NCBI GenBank assembly: GCA_963920665.1
Contig: OY987271.1
Coordinates: 19,781,350 to 19,845,349 of the forward strand
Origin: Straminergon stramineum
Taxonomy: Eukaryota; Streptophyta; Bryopsida; Hypnales; Calliergonaceae
Direction of reading: 5' to 3'
Length of the DNA stretch: 64,000 nt
Shown here one piece after another: positions 1-11,709 of this stretch. Positions within the stretch are counted from its first letter, which is position 1. Every line of letters begins with the position of its first letter. The position numbers were made by a program, and so were the translations under genes. The notes under the pieces are model-generated. The model made no database searches, had not been told where the DNA came from, and saw nothing but the letters and a program-made list of their open reading frames with translations.

Positions 1-1283
1 TGGCCCAGCCTCCTCCAGGTGTAAGCGCGACCCTCCACTTGAAAATTCCGGTGCAGTCCGTGTTTCCGGTCATGCCTGCGGATGCTCTTACCGCAGTTCT
101 AGATCTTCCCGCTTGTATTGATGACCTGACCTTACCTCCTATTGAGGCCCTGTCCAAGTTCGCAAGTAGATCTAGCCGCCAAAGTAAATTAAAGCTTTTG
201 GCGGCGGGGAGCCATTGTGTCCGAGGGCCTCGAAATCTTGCACTTCGTTTTCGCCTCCGAGCTCCCCGCCTCCCGATGATTCGCGGCTACACTTCGATTT
301 CCAAATCTGAGGAGGTAACTATTCCATTCCGCTTTCACAAATCCTTTGCAGTAATTCCCATTCGCTGTTACCAACAGTTTTTCTTGTGTCGCATTCTGCA
401 TTACGCTCATTTGAGCTGGTTGAATGAGAAATTGAGTGAGTGGCTTTCGTTTTCTTACCTCGTGCATTTTGATGCGTGCGTTTAGGCTAGTATCTCGTGT
501 TGATCCATCATTATGGTCATTCCAAATGAAATGTTTGTGTACTATTACCATTGTGCTCATGGCCATGTATGATTAGATATGTTTTATATATGGAGTAGTT
601 GATTAATTGTGGTGAAGCTGATTAGTTGCTCATTTCTGTTTTAGTTAGGGTTGGCACGTTCGCTCTCTCGCTGCAAAATTCACGGCAGAACCTATCATTT
701 TATGGGGTATTCATGTTTCTTGAGGTTGTGAAGCTTGATTTCTGGAGAGCGCTAGCTGGGGGTGTTTGGAAATCAGCTAACTGACTGAGGTGCTTTGGCT
801 GCATTGCGTTTCGGGTAGCCTACTGTGCCCTCGTAGCGGTTCAATTCCGTATTTGAATGGTATTTGTGGAGGGAAAGGGGCCAGAGTTAGCTTTGTTTTT
901 TCTTATGCAGCCAACTCTCTCTTAGGACATACTCTGGAATTGCGCAGTCCCTATGCATCCTAGGAGTCTCGCAGGTTGTGTACACATCTGATTGGAAAGT
1001 GTGTACATGTGAAGATCTGAACATATGTTCAAGGAGCACATCGTTCCCCGAGTCGTACGTTGTCATTAGAGGGTCAGGGTTGTGTATACTAGAATAATAA
1101 CTTCTGCGGGTTTGTGTGTTTGTATTGGCATGAAGTGTGAGACCGGCGTGGATTACGAAGATCGGGTCGACCGTACCAGGACGAATCGCGTGAAGGACTG
1201 GATCCTTGCATTTTGTGGAACATCCGAAAGTCCTCCTTAGCTTACAGTGATCTTCTCGCTCTACTTGCGAACCTTCAAGCGAG
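1..1283 (+). other. Possible 5' leader and first intron of the kelch-like gene
   Basis: Positions 1-330 are richer in G+C than what follows and hold an open frame at 39-485 (148 codons) that I do not recognise. A good splice donor, GAG followed by GTAACT, lies near 313. Pyrimidine-rich acceptor candidates lie near 1240, just before the kelch gene ATG. I infer a non-coding first exon or upstream reading frame joined to the kelch gene. The open frame could instead be the 5' exon of another gene. RNA reads across 313 to about 1245 would settle it. Confidence 0.3.
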
Positions 1284-2456
1284 ATGGGGAAGAGACGTAG
1301 TGAAGACTGTGAGGATGCAGCCCCTGGACGTCCTCGGAAAGGTGCAAGAGCCACCAACAAGGACACTCCGGATTCAGAGTTGCAGAGATTGGAGCCGAAG
1401 CCCTATTTTGTGACCATTGCTTTGGGTGCTGAAGAAATGGATTTCAAGCATCTGAATGGCATTCTCTCGTACGAAGTTTCTACTAAAACATCCAGTTGGA
1501 GGCGCCAACCCTTTACTATCCAAAGCTTTTATGAATTCGGATCCCGCCGTCATTCAGCATTTCACGTCGAAGGGCTGATCTACTGCCACCACCCTGACAA
1601 CTTGGTTCAACAGGCTGTGTTCAGTATCCATACCAAAAAGTGGCACTTGGTACCTCCGCCTCCGGAAATCAGCGAATCCCATTTGGCCCTTGGTATGACG
1701 GTTGACACGTCAGAAAAGCCCTACTCCTTCAAACTCTTCCAGGGCAGCCTTGACAAGAAGACTCAAGTGTATGATTCCAAGAGCGGATCTTGGAGCACCA
1801 GGTCATCCTTGTTGGGTTCATTGGCTCAGGACTCATTAAAGAGTGCTCCCCTTTTTGCAAGTTGTACGTCGAACAATGGTTACCTTTACCTCTCACGAGG
1901 GTCTGAAATGATCTTGGTGTATTCTATTGAGGGAGACAGTTGGTCTATACTGGGAGGGCCACCCGCGGTTAAGGAGGACGAGGAGGAGGGGGCAGGTGAA
2001 CACACCTTGGGGGCATTTGAAGGCCGAATTTTCACTACCAGGGAGGTGTTAAAGGGGGAGGACCAGAGTTACGTTGTTGTTTGGGAGCTAGTCGACCAAT
2101 CAAAGAGTGAGTGGGTGGAGTATGCACGCATTACGGGTGAACCGTATGAATGGCTTTCAGATCATGTTTTTTTCGGTCATGGTACCTATGAGAACTTGGG
2201 AGTCGTCACATGCTACTGCAATCAGTATTTGTTTCTGTATACTTGGTCATTCCTACAAGCCCAAGCAGACGGATATGTGCTATTTGATTTAGCAACGAAG
2301 GAGTCTATAAAGGTAGACTTGCCGCATTCTCAAATAAGAACTGAAGTGGATGAATGGGAAGAGGGATATGTAGATTCAGATGAAGACGAAGATTCCGAAG
2401 AAGAAGAGGAAGAGGAAGGCGAAGGCGAAGATGACGAGGAAGAAGGTAAAGAGTGA
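1284..2456 (+). CDS. Kelch-repeat-like protein, intronless
   Basis: This single open frame encodes 390 residues without an intron. The middle part has kelch-like blades: short strands ending in a conserved aromatic pattern, such as VYDSKSGSWS near residue 155 and VYSIEGDSWSILGGPP near residue 213, separated by loops with GYLYL and GRIF motifs. I see no clear F-box at the N terminus, which is short, basic and probably disordered (residues 1-35). The last 35 residues are almost all Glu and Asp, encoded by GAA/GAG/GAT/GAC runs. The protein resembles the single-exon kelch and F-box-kelch proteins of land plants, which often act as substrate adaptors, but the missing F-box makes that role uncertain. 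The ATG at 1284 lies shortly after probable leader acceptors. The gene faces the SHMT gene tail to tail. Confidence 0.75.
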   Translation: MGKRRSEDCEDAAPGRPRKGARATNKDTPDSELQRLEPKPYFVTIALGAEEMDFKHLNGILSYEVSTKTSSWRRQPFTIQSFYEFGSRRHSAFHVEGLIYCHHPDNLVQQAVFSIHTKKWHLVPPPPEISESHLALGMTVDTSEKPYSFKLFQGSLDKKTQVYDSKSGSWSTRSSLLGSLAQDSLKSAPLFASCTSNNGYLYLSRGSEMILVYSIEGDSWSILGGPPAVKEDEEEGAGEHTLGAFEGRIFTTREVLKGEDQSYVVVWELVDQSKSEWVEYARITGEPYEWLSDHVFFGHGTYENLGVVTCYCNQYLFLYTWSFLQAQADGYVLFDLATKESIKVDLPHSQIRTEVDEWEEGYVDSDEDEDSEEEEEEEGEGEDDEEEGKE

Positions 2457-3915
2457 CTGCCTTGAAGACTGGGAACTTGCTCTTGCTTCGTCCTTGTCAG
2501 AGTTCTCGATCTCTCCAACAGCAAACTATAGAGGGAAGTCCTCCGTGTTTTAGGACATACGAGCATCCGATACAGTTCCCAATGAATACTCAACTCTCTC
2601 AAACTTTGATCGGGTAAGCAACGTCGGGGATACTGTTTTGTGCCACTGTAAGCACTTTTTACATATGCAGTGATGACGTTTGGCGGAGTCGTATAGACCT
2701 GTGTAAATATGCTTTAGGTGCAAGAACCGAATCTGTTGAGATCCAATATTCTATCACTCTGAATGAATTTCTGATGCGATTTTAAAGTGGGAGCTTGTAG
2801 ATCTCTATGTCGGTATGTAATCCATTTCCATTCAAAGATCAGAAGCCTTACATTTAGCAGAGCATTTGGTAAAATGTTGATTTTCTAATGTTCTGATGCC
2901 TAAACGAGTCTATGTGACTGGGAGTGCAGTACCAGTGCTGACAAATGTGGCTAAATTTAGTAAGAAATATACCAGAACCTTTTGAGTAGCTCCATTACGT
3001 GAAATATGACAATGTTGAATTTGAGTTTCTAGCACAGTTAGCTCTGCTTTTAGAAAAGTGAGCTAGGCTAATTATGCAAATTTGGGATTGCTCATTGCGA
3101 GGCAGCACCAGCTGGTCACAAACTGTGGCGCAGAAATCCGCTGCAAGGCCAGACGATCATATATAACGACTCTTGAATAGGAAACCCGTCATAAACTAGT
3201 GTCATAACTTTAAGCTTACAATCGAAGCGCTGGGGTGCATGAAGGGTGATTCTAAGATTAAACCCAGAACGAACACTTCGAACTAATTGCTAGAAAATGT
3301 TCACTAAAAAGCCCGACATAATTGCAAACATTACTCAACTCTACAGGATTTAGTCTCTAATAAGTGGGAGCGAAGTCAATAAGCTGTCTGATTCAAAACA
3401 GATTATTCTGACATTGAATACCAAACAAAGATCTGTGCCAACGAGCAGTTCAGGCAGCAGTCCCAGGTAACCACGTAAGAACGATTCATCGATCAGTCCG
3501 AACCATCAATTTCGACTGGAGAAATGCAGGAAATGCACCACATCACGTAACACAAACAATGGGAACCGAAATCAGCCAAGTTGTCAGTTTCAGCAATTAC
3601 GGTAACCACCGAATTAAATATGATGCATCGATCAATCAGTCCATATAGTCAGTTCCAGCTGAATTCTCCTCCAGCCTTATTCGCATCATAACAAAAAGAA
3701 TAGTCCTAACTCTACAAAATTGAAAGTCAATGAATGACCAGAGTTCACACGGTAAACACAATACAACACGGAGAACCACAAGGGCCATCTCGCACTCCTC
3801 ACGCACTCTCACCAAATCATACTACCACCGAAAGTAAAGCACCAGCAAGCTAAAATCATAAACATGCTTCAATCTAATCATCTACTAGACGCCGACGTTC
3901 CCCACATGCAGACAT
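2457..3915. other. Convergent intergenic region between kelch-like and SHMT genes
   Basis: The 3' ends of two genes face each other here. The first 400 bases are probably the kelch gene 3' untranslated region and the last 100-200 the SHMT 3' untranslated region. A dispersed repeat occupies about 2724-2866. I see no other gene, RNA gene or strong open frame. Confidence 0.5.
2724..2866 (+). repeat. Dispersed repeat, copy 1 (second copy near 32.8 kb)
   Basis: This stretch matches 32833-32979 in the same orientation over about 145 bases with scattered substitutions. Shared blocks include CAAAGTGGGA/TAAAGTGGGA, the CATTTCCAT block and the closing ACATTTAGC block. It lies in the probable 3' untranslated region of the kelch gene, while the other copy is in an O-fucosyltransferase intron. 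I cannot see clear terminal inverted repeats or a poly-A end, so the class is unknown. Confidence 0.6.
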
Positions 3916-5715
3916 CTATTCGTTGCCGTACTTCAAGTGGTTCACGTCGAACCCGGGCATGTCGAAAGTCATAGAAAACTTCTCCACGTCCGACTTCAAC
4001 GCAGCGATCTCCTCGTTATTCTCCACGCCCTTGTTGAACTCCTTCAAAAGCTTGCCGCGCTCCTTCTGCACCTTCAACGTGATGTTCACCGCGCGCTCCA
4101 GAAAGTCAGCGATCGTCTCGAAGTCCTTCTCCTTCAGCCCGCGAGAAGTCATGGCAGGTGCACCTGAAACAACCACACGCCAGAACAAAATGAACACCAT
4201 TCGACCATCACATGCACTTCCCAGGTCCACGTACGATCCGCGCAAAACGAAAAGAAATGCTGCATGTCGGCCTTCAATAAAAAGCAGCACGACACAAATC
4301 CGCTTACCGATTCGGACGCCGCCAGGGGCCAACGCACTGCTGTCGCCGAAAACGGCGTTCTTGTTCAAAGTGATGTGCGCCAGCTCACAAACCTTCTCCA
4401 CCTTGTTCCCTGCAGTACACACAAACAACAACGACAAACACGTCAGCCAAAATCACAATGCCGACAATAATCAAAGGGCAAATCATCCAATACAACCACA
4501 TGCGTGGAGGGCCACATAAATGAAGTCACGCAACAAACACTCAGTCTCTCCCGCAACGAAACGCTCCGCGTACATCACGAAATCGGGTGCAGAAGGGCTG
4601 CAATGGCCTCCAAAGCACTCACCGGTGAGCCCCAGCGGCCTCAGGTCCCACAGCACCAGGTGGTTCTCGGTGCCGTCCGTCACCATCTTGTAGCCCTTCT
4701 TCATCAGCGCAGCGCCGATGGCCTTGGCGTTGGCCTTCACCTGCTTCGCGTACGCCTTGAACAAAGGCGTGTCCACCTGCTTCAGCGCCACCGCCAAAGC
4801 CGCGATCTGGTGGTTGTGAGGACCGCCCTGAAGCGAAGGGAACACCGCGAAGTTGATCTTGTCCTCGAAGTCGTACACTTCGCCCTCCTTCTGGCCCTTC
4901 TTCGTCACGGGCTTCGGGCCCTTGCGGTAGAAAATCATCCCCGCGCGCGGACCGCGCAAACTCTTGTGCGTCGTCGTCGTCACCACGTCGCAGAACTCGA
5001 ACGGCTGGTTCACCTCCTGCGCGGCCACCAAACCGCTGAAGTGCGCCATGTCGCACATCAGCAGCGCGCCCACCTTGTCCGCGATTCCGCGCAGACGCTT
5101 GTAGTCCCAGTCGCGCGGGTACGCGCTCCCGCCCGAGATGATCATCTTCGGACGGAAGTCCAGCGCCTTCTCCTCCAGCTTCTCGTAGTCGATGAACCCC
5201 GTGTCGTAGTTCACCTTGTACGGAAGGCTCTCGAAGAAGATGGACGTGGCCGAGATCTTCTTCCCGTTCGACGTGTAGTAGCCGTGCGTCAGGTGCCCGC
5301 CCGAGGGAAGGTCCAAGCCCATGATGCGGTCGTGCGGGTTCAGAAGAGCCGTGTACACGGCGAAGTTCGCGGGGGAACCCGAGTAAGGCTGCACGTTCAC
5401 GCCCCAACTCGAGGGCTCCAGGTGGAACGCCTTCAGAGCGCGCGCCTTGCACAGGTTCTCGATCTGGTCGATGAACTCGTTGCCGCCGTAGTAGCGCGCG
5501 CCGGGCAGGCCCTCCGAGTACTTGTTGGTCAGTGCCGACCCCAACGCCTCGATCACCGCCTGCGAAGTGAAGTTCTCGGAGGCGATCAGCTCGATGCCGC
5601 GGCACTGGCGCACCTTCTCGTGCTCGATGAGGTTGAAGATCTCCTCATCGGCTGTCTCCAGAGGCTGGTTGCCCCACTCGCCCACGCTGTACTCGACTGT
5701 GCCCGCGGAACCCAT
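3916..5715 (-). CDS. SHMT: Serine hydroxymethyltransferase, cytosolic type
   Basis: The enzyme interconverts serine plus tetrahydrofolate with glycine plus 5,10-methylene-tetrahydrofolate, using pyridoxal phosphate. Three coding exons join in frame: 5715-4623, 4409-4308 and 4163-3916, giving 480 residues, near the family's usual 470. Recognisable motifs in order are [39 protein letters not shown], the cofactor-lysine motif [24 protein letters not shown], and after the introns [20 protein letters not shown]. The sequence starts like plant cytosolic forms (VGEWGNQPL) and has no plastid or mitochondrial leader. An in-frame ATG at 5742 would add nine residues; I prefer 5715 by family length. Both introns are GT-AG at positions typical of plant cytosolic SHMT. 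The first exon is strikingly G+C-rich beside its AT-rich surroundings. Confidence 0.96.
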
Positions 5716-6870
5716 GATGGCAGCAACAAGGGTGTTCTTCACTCCTGCTCAAGAAGGTCCGCTGCACATGCAGTAATGGACTACAAATCAGAACGATGGG
5801 CATTCAGTCAGAGGACTTTGCAGCCTGCAATGGCAGCATCTTTACGACACCAAGGAGCACCTCTATTTACAGAACTTTGTGAGGCATCAAAACTATGCTT
5901 GAAGTGAATATGGAAACTGCGGAATGTATGGATGGGTCACACTTCGGGACTCCAGAACATTGCAGTAGTTTGCATGAAAAACTCAAGCATCAACATGAAA
6001 TAGACCAGAAAAATACATTCAAGTCGATTAAGGGTTCAGCTCACGCGCAGCGTCAATATCTTAAAAAACAATCCAAATTCCTTGAATTCCACCCCTCCAT
6101 TTCCAGCGGACCGAAAACTCTGTGAAAACGATGCCGATCTTGACCTTCTAGGCTAGGGATCCAATAGAATGCCATGCATGGACAAAAATGCTACCCAGAC
6201 GGTGAATGAGAGGAAGTTCGAGCAGCTTGCTGCTTGTCTGACCGACGAAAGTCTCCCCTAGTGCAAGATCTCCACAACTAGCCCTAGTTTGCTAAACCCT
6301 GGATACGAGTCCCAAGACTGGATTATCCCAAGACTGGATGACTCCCGACCCTTCTCATGATCCCCAATGCCGCGGCCCCACCCTCTCGTTTCTGAATCCC
6401 CAGATCGGCTGTACAACATTTATGCTAAAACCTGACCACCTCGCGTAACCCCCAAAACCCAAGCACCAAGCGCACAGTTCGGTTCACACCCTCAAAGACG
6501 GAGAATCCCCCCTCCCCACAAACACCCCGCAACACAACAAGAAAACGAACAATGGAGGAAAATCTAAACAAGGATCACAACAGAAAGGAACCTCCTCACC
6601 CGCAAGTCCACTCGCCTTGGAAACGAAACTTCGACCCCAAACGAGATAACATTACAACGAGGCTAGATCGTAGCGGAGGAAGAACCCAACAACCAATCAG
6701 AAATGAAAAATGGTTGCAATGACGCATTGCGCAAGAAGAACTCACCGAAAGAGCGGATGCGGGATCGCGGAGCCGAGAACGAGAGCTGGATCTGGCAAGC
6801 AAGGAACGTCCACAGCAGCCAAGCCAAGGCAAACAAGTAATGAGGAACAGATGGGGCAGAGACAACAACA
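5716..6870 (-). promoter_or_regulatory. SHMT 5' leader with a leader intron and upstream promoter
   Basis: On the minus strand a pyrimidine-rich leader runs from about 6870 and ends at a consensus donor, CTTTCG followed by GTGAGT, at 6746/6745. Acceptor candidates ending in CAG lie at about 5749 and 5763, shortly before the ATG at 5715. The gene therefore probably has a leader intron of about 980 bases, a layout that often raises expression of housekeeping genes in plants. A TATA-like run overlaps 6893-6908, but its better orientation is on the plus strand, so I do not assign it. Confidence 0.55.
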
Positions 6871-9269
6871 AGATGCAGAGGATGGCGGTCCACTATAAAA
6901 ATATACTGTAGAGTGTAGAGGCTGGCTTTTGATCCGACGGTGGTGGGGGCGTCCATCCGACGGTGGTGGAGGGCCAGATCTATTTCTCCTGAGGAATAAT
7001 TCAGGTTATGTTGGATTTAGCCAGTGGGCCATCTCACTCCCTGAAAGGACTGCAACTTGGAGTCGGTGTGTGCATTATTTCCACGGGGGGCTTGTGAAAT
7101 TGGGTTACTTCCATAACTGCGGTACGGTAAGGTGAGGTACTGTAGGAGCAGTGGGTTTTTTTTTAGCATGATTTTTCACCATATGGGTACAGCCAAAAGA
7201 CATTTGCTATTTTTTGTAAAGGAAATTTTCATTTTGGGGGGTGGGGGGTGGGCCAAAACGGTAAGAGTGAATTGACCAGCTCATTGCCCTGCAGTTTAAA
7301 AACTGGAATTTTTTTATTTGCAATGCATGATAAAATTTGCAAATTTTTTGAATTCATATTTGCAATCAAAGACCTCCTATCAGGTAGGAGAGATGAAGAA
7401 ATCCTAGAAAATGTGGCACAAAATAGGGGGATTTTTTCTACAATTATTCTTCTATGGACTGATGAGGGGGTCAAATCTCCTTGGAGGGTCAAAACAATCA
7501 CATTCTTCTTGTATTTTTAAGACCAGTAGCTAAAATTTACCCAAGTATCACCTACTTTTGAAATTGATATCACCAAGTATCACATAAGTATAATTGAAGA
7601 AATGTGTAGCTACTTTTTCAAAATGATCAAAAAAACATTGGGTAGGTGAAACCCTAAATGTGCGATGTGACTACCATATTGAAGGGTGAAATTCGGCAAC
7701 ACAATGCCAAAATACTTTATTTTTCAATGTTGAATCATGTTTTAGTAAGTTGAATATCGCATTTTAGAATTTTGGCACTCTTGGCTATTAAATTTTTTGA
7801 TTTTCATCTACCTCAACTCTTCTTGTCTTAGTCGCTACAATTTTTCTTAGTTTTGTAGTTTTGTCTTTTCATAATTGATGTGCTTTTTATTGCTATATAT
7901 TTTCTTGGTTGTTTATTTTTTTAAATTGATGAAAATAATTAAATAAAAATTTTAGATTATTCTGGTAAAATGTATTTTTTAACTTCATGCAAAATTTTAA
8001 AATATTTCAAAAATTAGGCAGTGTGGATGAAAAAATTTGCACCCTTTTGGACATTTCCTTTGTAATATTTCAAAACTTCAAACATTTCACAAAATATTTA
8101 ATTTATATCTAAATTTGACCCTCATGTAGGGTATTTGCATCACTTCATGGACATTCATTTTAGTAGAGTACATTAGAAGTTGAAAATATACACTATTGAT
8201 ATATAGTAGCAGGAATAGGGTGGATTTTGAATCGTAGGATAAACAATAGGGGCTCCTACCTTGTGTATTAAGGTATGGTAACTAAGGTCCATGAGGTCAT
8301 TCCAAGCACATGTTCTCATTTTGTTGTCACAAAGTTGTTCAAATACATGTGGAGTAGCACCCTAAAGCCTTCATTGTAGAAATGTTTTTTGTATAATATC
8401 TTTTACTCTTACCCCCCCTAAATAATCCTAAATCTATTCCTATTTTTCCTTTTCAAATCCCTATTCTATAATTCCCATGATAACCTAGAAACTACCATAT
8501 CTAGCTTCCACATAGCATGAATGATGGACAATCACTTCATTTGCAAGCTTGTCATGTCACATCTGGAGGGTAGGGTCACCGGACATCTAGAATGGGTAGA
8601 CAAACTAGACAATTTAAACCATGCCAATTTTTTAGGGCTTGAAAATTTTCTAAGTATAAAAAAGTTATTGTGATTTGTCTTTACTGTGTGATATAGCATG
8701 GGATTAGATGTAGTATTCCATATTGGAATGGGGGTAGGGACATATAGTGTAGGTGGAAACATCATTGTCTAAGGTAGGAACATCCATAACTGTCATTTTA
8801 AGCAATTTAGCATAGTTGGGGTCAAATTTTTCTACAAAAAATATTTTTTCAGTATTAGCAATTGAAAATCATGAATTTTCAAAAAAATAAATAGAATGTT
8901 TGGATAAGGCATCTAATTTCTATGAATTTTCAAAGTAGAATTCCTTGGGCACCCATAACCACACTCTACTAAATCTGCCTTGATTCTAGCACCAAAATCT
9001 GAAAAAATCAGAGCCCACCAACCACAATTAAGTATGGAGATGGTTTCAAGGTACTTTGAAGATGGTTGCAAGGTACATTAGGGAACACTTTGAGGGAATT
9101 GTACTCTCATCTGTGGGTACACTCATGGTTATGGGTGTTCCTACCTTATGCATAGATGTAGACAGGCAAAAACATAGCATATATGGGCGTAGGTAAAAAC
9201 GTTGTTGTCTAGACATAGATGCAAAAGGGTTCCAATATTAGATGTATGGGTGTAGGTGGGAACTAAAGC

Positions 9270-9430
9270 AATCTTGGGGGCAGACACTTGGATACAAACA
9301 TTGAGATGGGGTTGTTGACGCTAGGATGGGGCACAGATACTAGACATGGTCTTGGACACTAGGGCACAAATGTTGGACAAGGGTGCCAATGCTAGGGTGA
9401 AGACTCTAGGACTGGGCATAGATGCTATGG
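9270..9430 (+). repeat. Degenerate short tandem repeat
   Basis: Units of roughly 25-30 bases share words such as GGGCACAGATGCTAG, CTTGGACACTAGG and GTTGGACAAGGG. They are imperfect, so the array looks old. The 66-codon open frame through it (9346-9546) is a by-product of the repetition. Confidence 0.4.
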
Positions 9431-9651
9431 AAACAATAAACCCCAAAGCAAACCTAGGATTCCCTTGGGCCTTTCACATTGAATTTGGCATAGAATTCTT
9501 CGTCCCCATTCACACTAGGTTACTTTTCAGATCTTCACATACATGATCATTAATTAGATACATTAAAATTTTGATGTAATACGGTTTATAAATGAATTGA
9601 AGAAAAGATTTCTATTCTCATAGCCCAAAATAGAATGAGTTATTTCTTCAC

Positions 9652-9818
9652 AAGGATTTGGCAATTCAATTGTTGAACTAGACACAAGGGATTAGGAAGG
9701 AGGCACTTCAATCATTTATTCTTTTCCTAAGCTCAAGGTTATTTCCTAAAAAGGATTTGCCAATTTCATTGTTGAATTGGACATGGGGGATTAGGAAGAA
9801 GGCACTTGAATTGACAAA
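9652..9818 (+). repeat. Two-copy imperfect direct repeat, about 106-base period
   Basis: A block of about 60 bases beginning AAGGATTTGGCAATT at 9652 recurs at about 9758 as AAGGATTTGCCAATT. Both end in GGATTAGGAAG(G/A)AGGCACTT. Inverted copies of the TTTCCTAA and CCTAAGCTC words flank the second unit to about 9870, which suggests a small foldback structure. Confidence 0.55.
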
Positions 9819-11493
9819 TCTTTGTTAGGAAATAGAAAATAATCCTAAGCTCTTAAGGGAAAAAAATAAGGGATTCAAGTGCCTCCCTCACTCTACACAT
9901 TATAAGAAATTGCCTTAAAATAGAAGAAGGTGTCCAAAATGCCAATATTTTATCTCAATTTGTCTATAAGGCTAGAAAAATCCATTTCAATCTTATGATA
10001 CTAATGAAGATGATCATCTAAGAAAATAAATTACTAAATAGTAAATTAATAGACTCCAGATGAAAGTATATATTCTATTCATATTTGATGACTTGGATCA
10101 AAGAAAAAAATTTACTACATAGAGGATCTATAAATAACCCTCTTCAATTAGTTGATATTGAAAAGAATAAGGATTCTTTACAAAGAAAATTAACAACAAT
10201 TTTTATAAATAATTTTTTATAAGAATTAACAAATTTTCTTTTTAAATATATATTTTTTATAATTGTAATAAGCCTTTTGACCCAAAATTAATAAATTTTT
10301 GTATTTGATTCCTAATCTTTAAATAGTGTATCGATCAAATGGTGTTTTTTGAGAAATTTCCTATCAAATCATGAATATAAATTTTTTTTATGGATGATAT
10401 TAATTTTTTTAAATTAAAAATATATTCTAGTAATCCATTTTCATTGGAATATTTGAAATCCAATTTTTTTTCTATTTTCTTGAAACTTTGGCAAAACTAA
10501 AATCTCAACATTCTATTAAAAAAAACTATTTTATAACATGTCTTTATCATCAAATGCATGATTTCATGTATGTTTTTTTTAAGGAATTGCTCAAATAATG
10601 CCAATATAACACTCAATTACAACAATGTTTTGAATGCAATTTTACTTGGAGTAGAATGAATAGAAGGCATTACTAATTACAATTTTTTTTCCTAACTCTT
10701 GTACTTGATGTTATTTTGAATGGATAATATTAGACAAATTATTCTCAAAATTACATCTTAACAACTTTTTCAGATTATACCTTCTGAATTTGTTGATAAA
10801 TAATTTGTAATTAATTTTGTACCAATGGTTGAGGATGAGATTTTATATCATTTAAGTAAATTAAATTGAAACGATGTGTCTATTTATATAAGTAGCATGA
10901 CTCTTCAATTTGGATCTTTGTTCATGATAACTTGTATGCAAAGAGGAAAGTAGTTTCTCTCAATGGTTCAAAATACCAAGTATAATGAAACACAATGTCA
11001 CTACTAGTTGTCAAAACTAATGATGACTTCCCTCTTATTAATCAATGACTTCAAAAAGAAGCCTATCTTACGAGCTCTTCATTCTATGAATAGAATGACA
11101 ATCAATGGTTGCCGAACTCAACATTCATTAGCTCTTATAAGCTTAAACCTCTTATTTTAAAAATCACTATATACACCATTATTCCATGATTGACCCAACA
11201 TTGACTTGGGTTGAATTTTGTTAAGCATTCTTTTACTATTATACAACTCATTTTTACTCTTTGCAATATTTTTAATTGTAATATAACAAGTTATCATACC
11301 AAATTTGATGGAATAAGTATGATTGAATAGTATTATTGGATGCAATAGAGGATGTCTAAAGAAAGATATGAAAGACATTGATCAATCAAGGATTGACATG
11401 AATTGGAGAATTTAACAAATTACAAGAAAAATTGAAGGAAAAAAAGACTCCACTTTATTAAAATTTTGTTGTTAAAGCTATACAAATTGTGAA

Positions 11494-11709
11494 ATGTCAA
11501 AACAAGATCAAGGATTCTTCAATGAACAATGGATAATGTTCATGACAGGTCCATTTTTTCATTTTCCATTCTTCATAGGAATTGCTTTGCCAGTGCTAAT
11601 GGGAGTTAGCTCTAGAAATAGTCGATTTGCACCAAGCCCTTTATATATTGTTGGATGGATTTGCAACATTGCTGCAGCATGGTTTTATTATCATGGGTGG
11701 TTTTCATGA
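11494..11709 (+). CDS. Small hydrophobic reading frame, unidentified
   Basis: The 71-codon frame starts at an ATG and ends at TGA. It has two probable membrane segments: about residues 17-36 (GPFFHFPFFIGIALPVLMG) and 46-65 (PLYIVGWICNIAAAWFYYH). The composition is unlike random AT-rich frames nearby: it has four Trp, many Pro and Gly, and an even use of G and C at codon third positions. It may be a real small membrane protein, the last exon of a longer gene, or a captured gene fragment. No promoter or upstream exon is evident. I do not recognise the family. Confidence 0.35.
   Translation: MSKQDQGFFNEQWIMFMTGPFFHFPFFIGIALPVLMGVSSRNSRFAPSPLYIVGWICNIAAAWFYYHGWFS

Noticed and set aside
4504..5907. 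Long plus-strand open frame of 467 codons opposite the SHMT exon
   Set aside because: It is Arg/Leu/His/Val-rich, mirrors the G+C-rich SHMT codons, and runs across SHMT coding sequence and intron. It is a shadow of the real gene.
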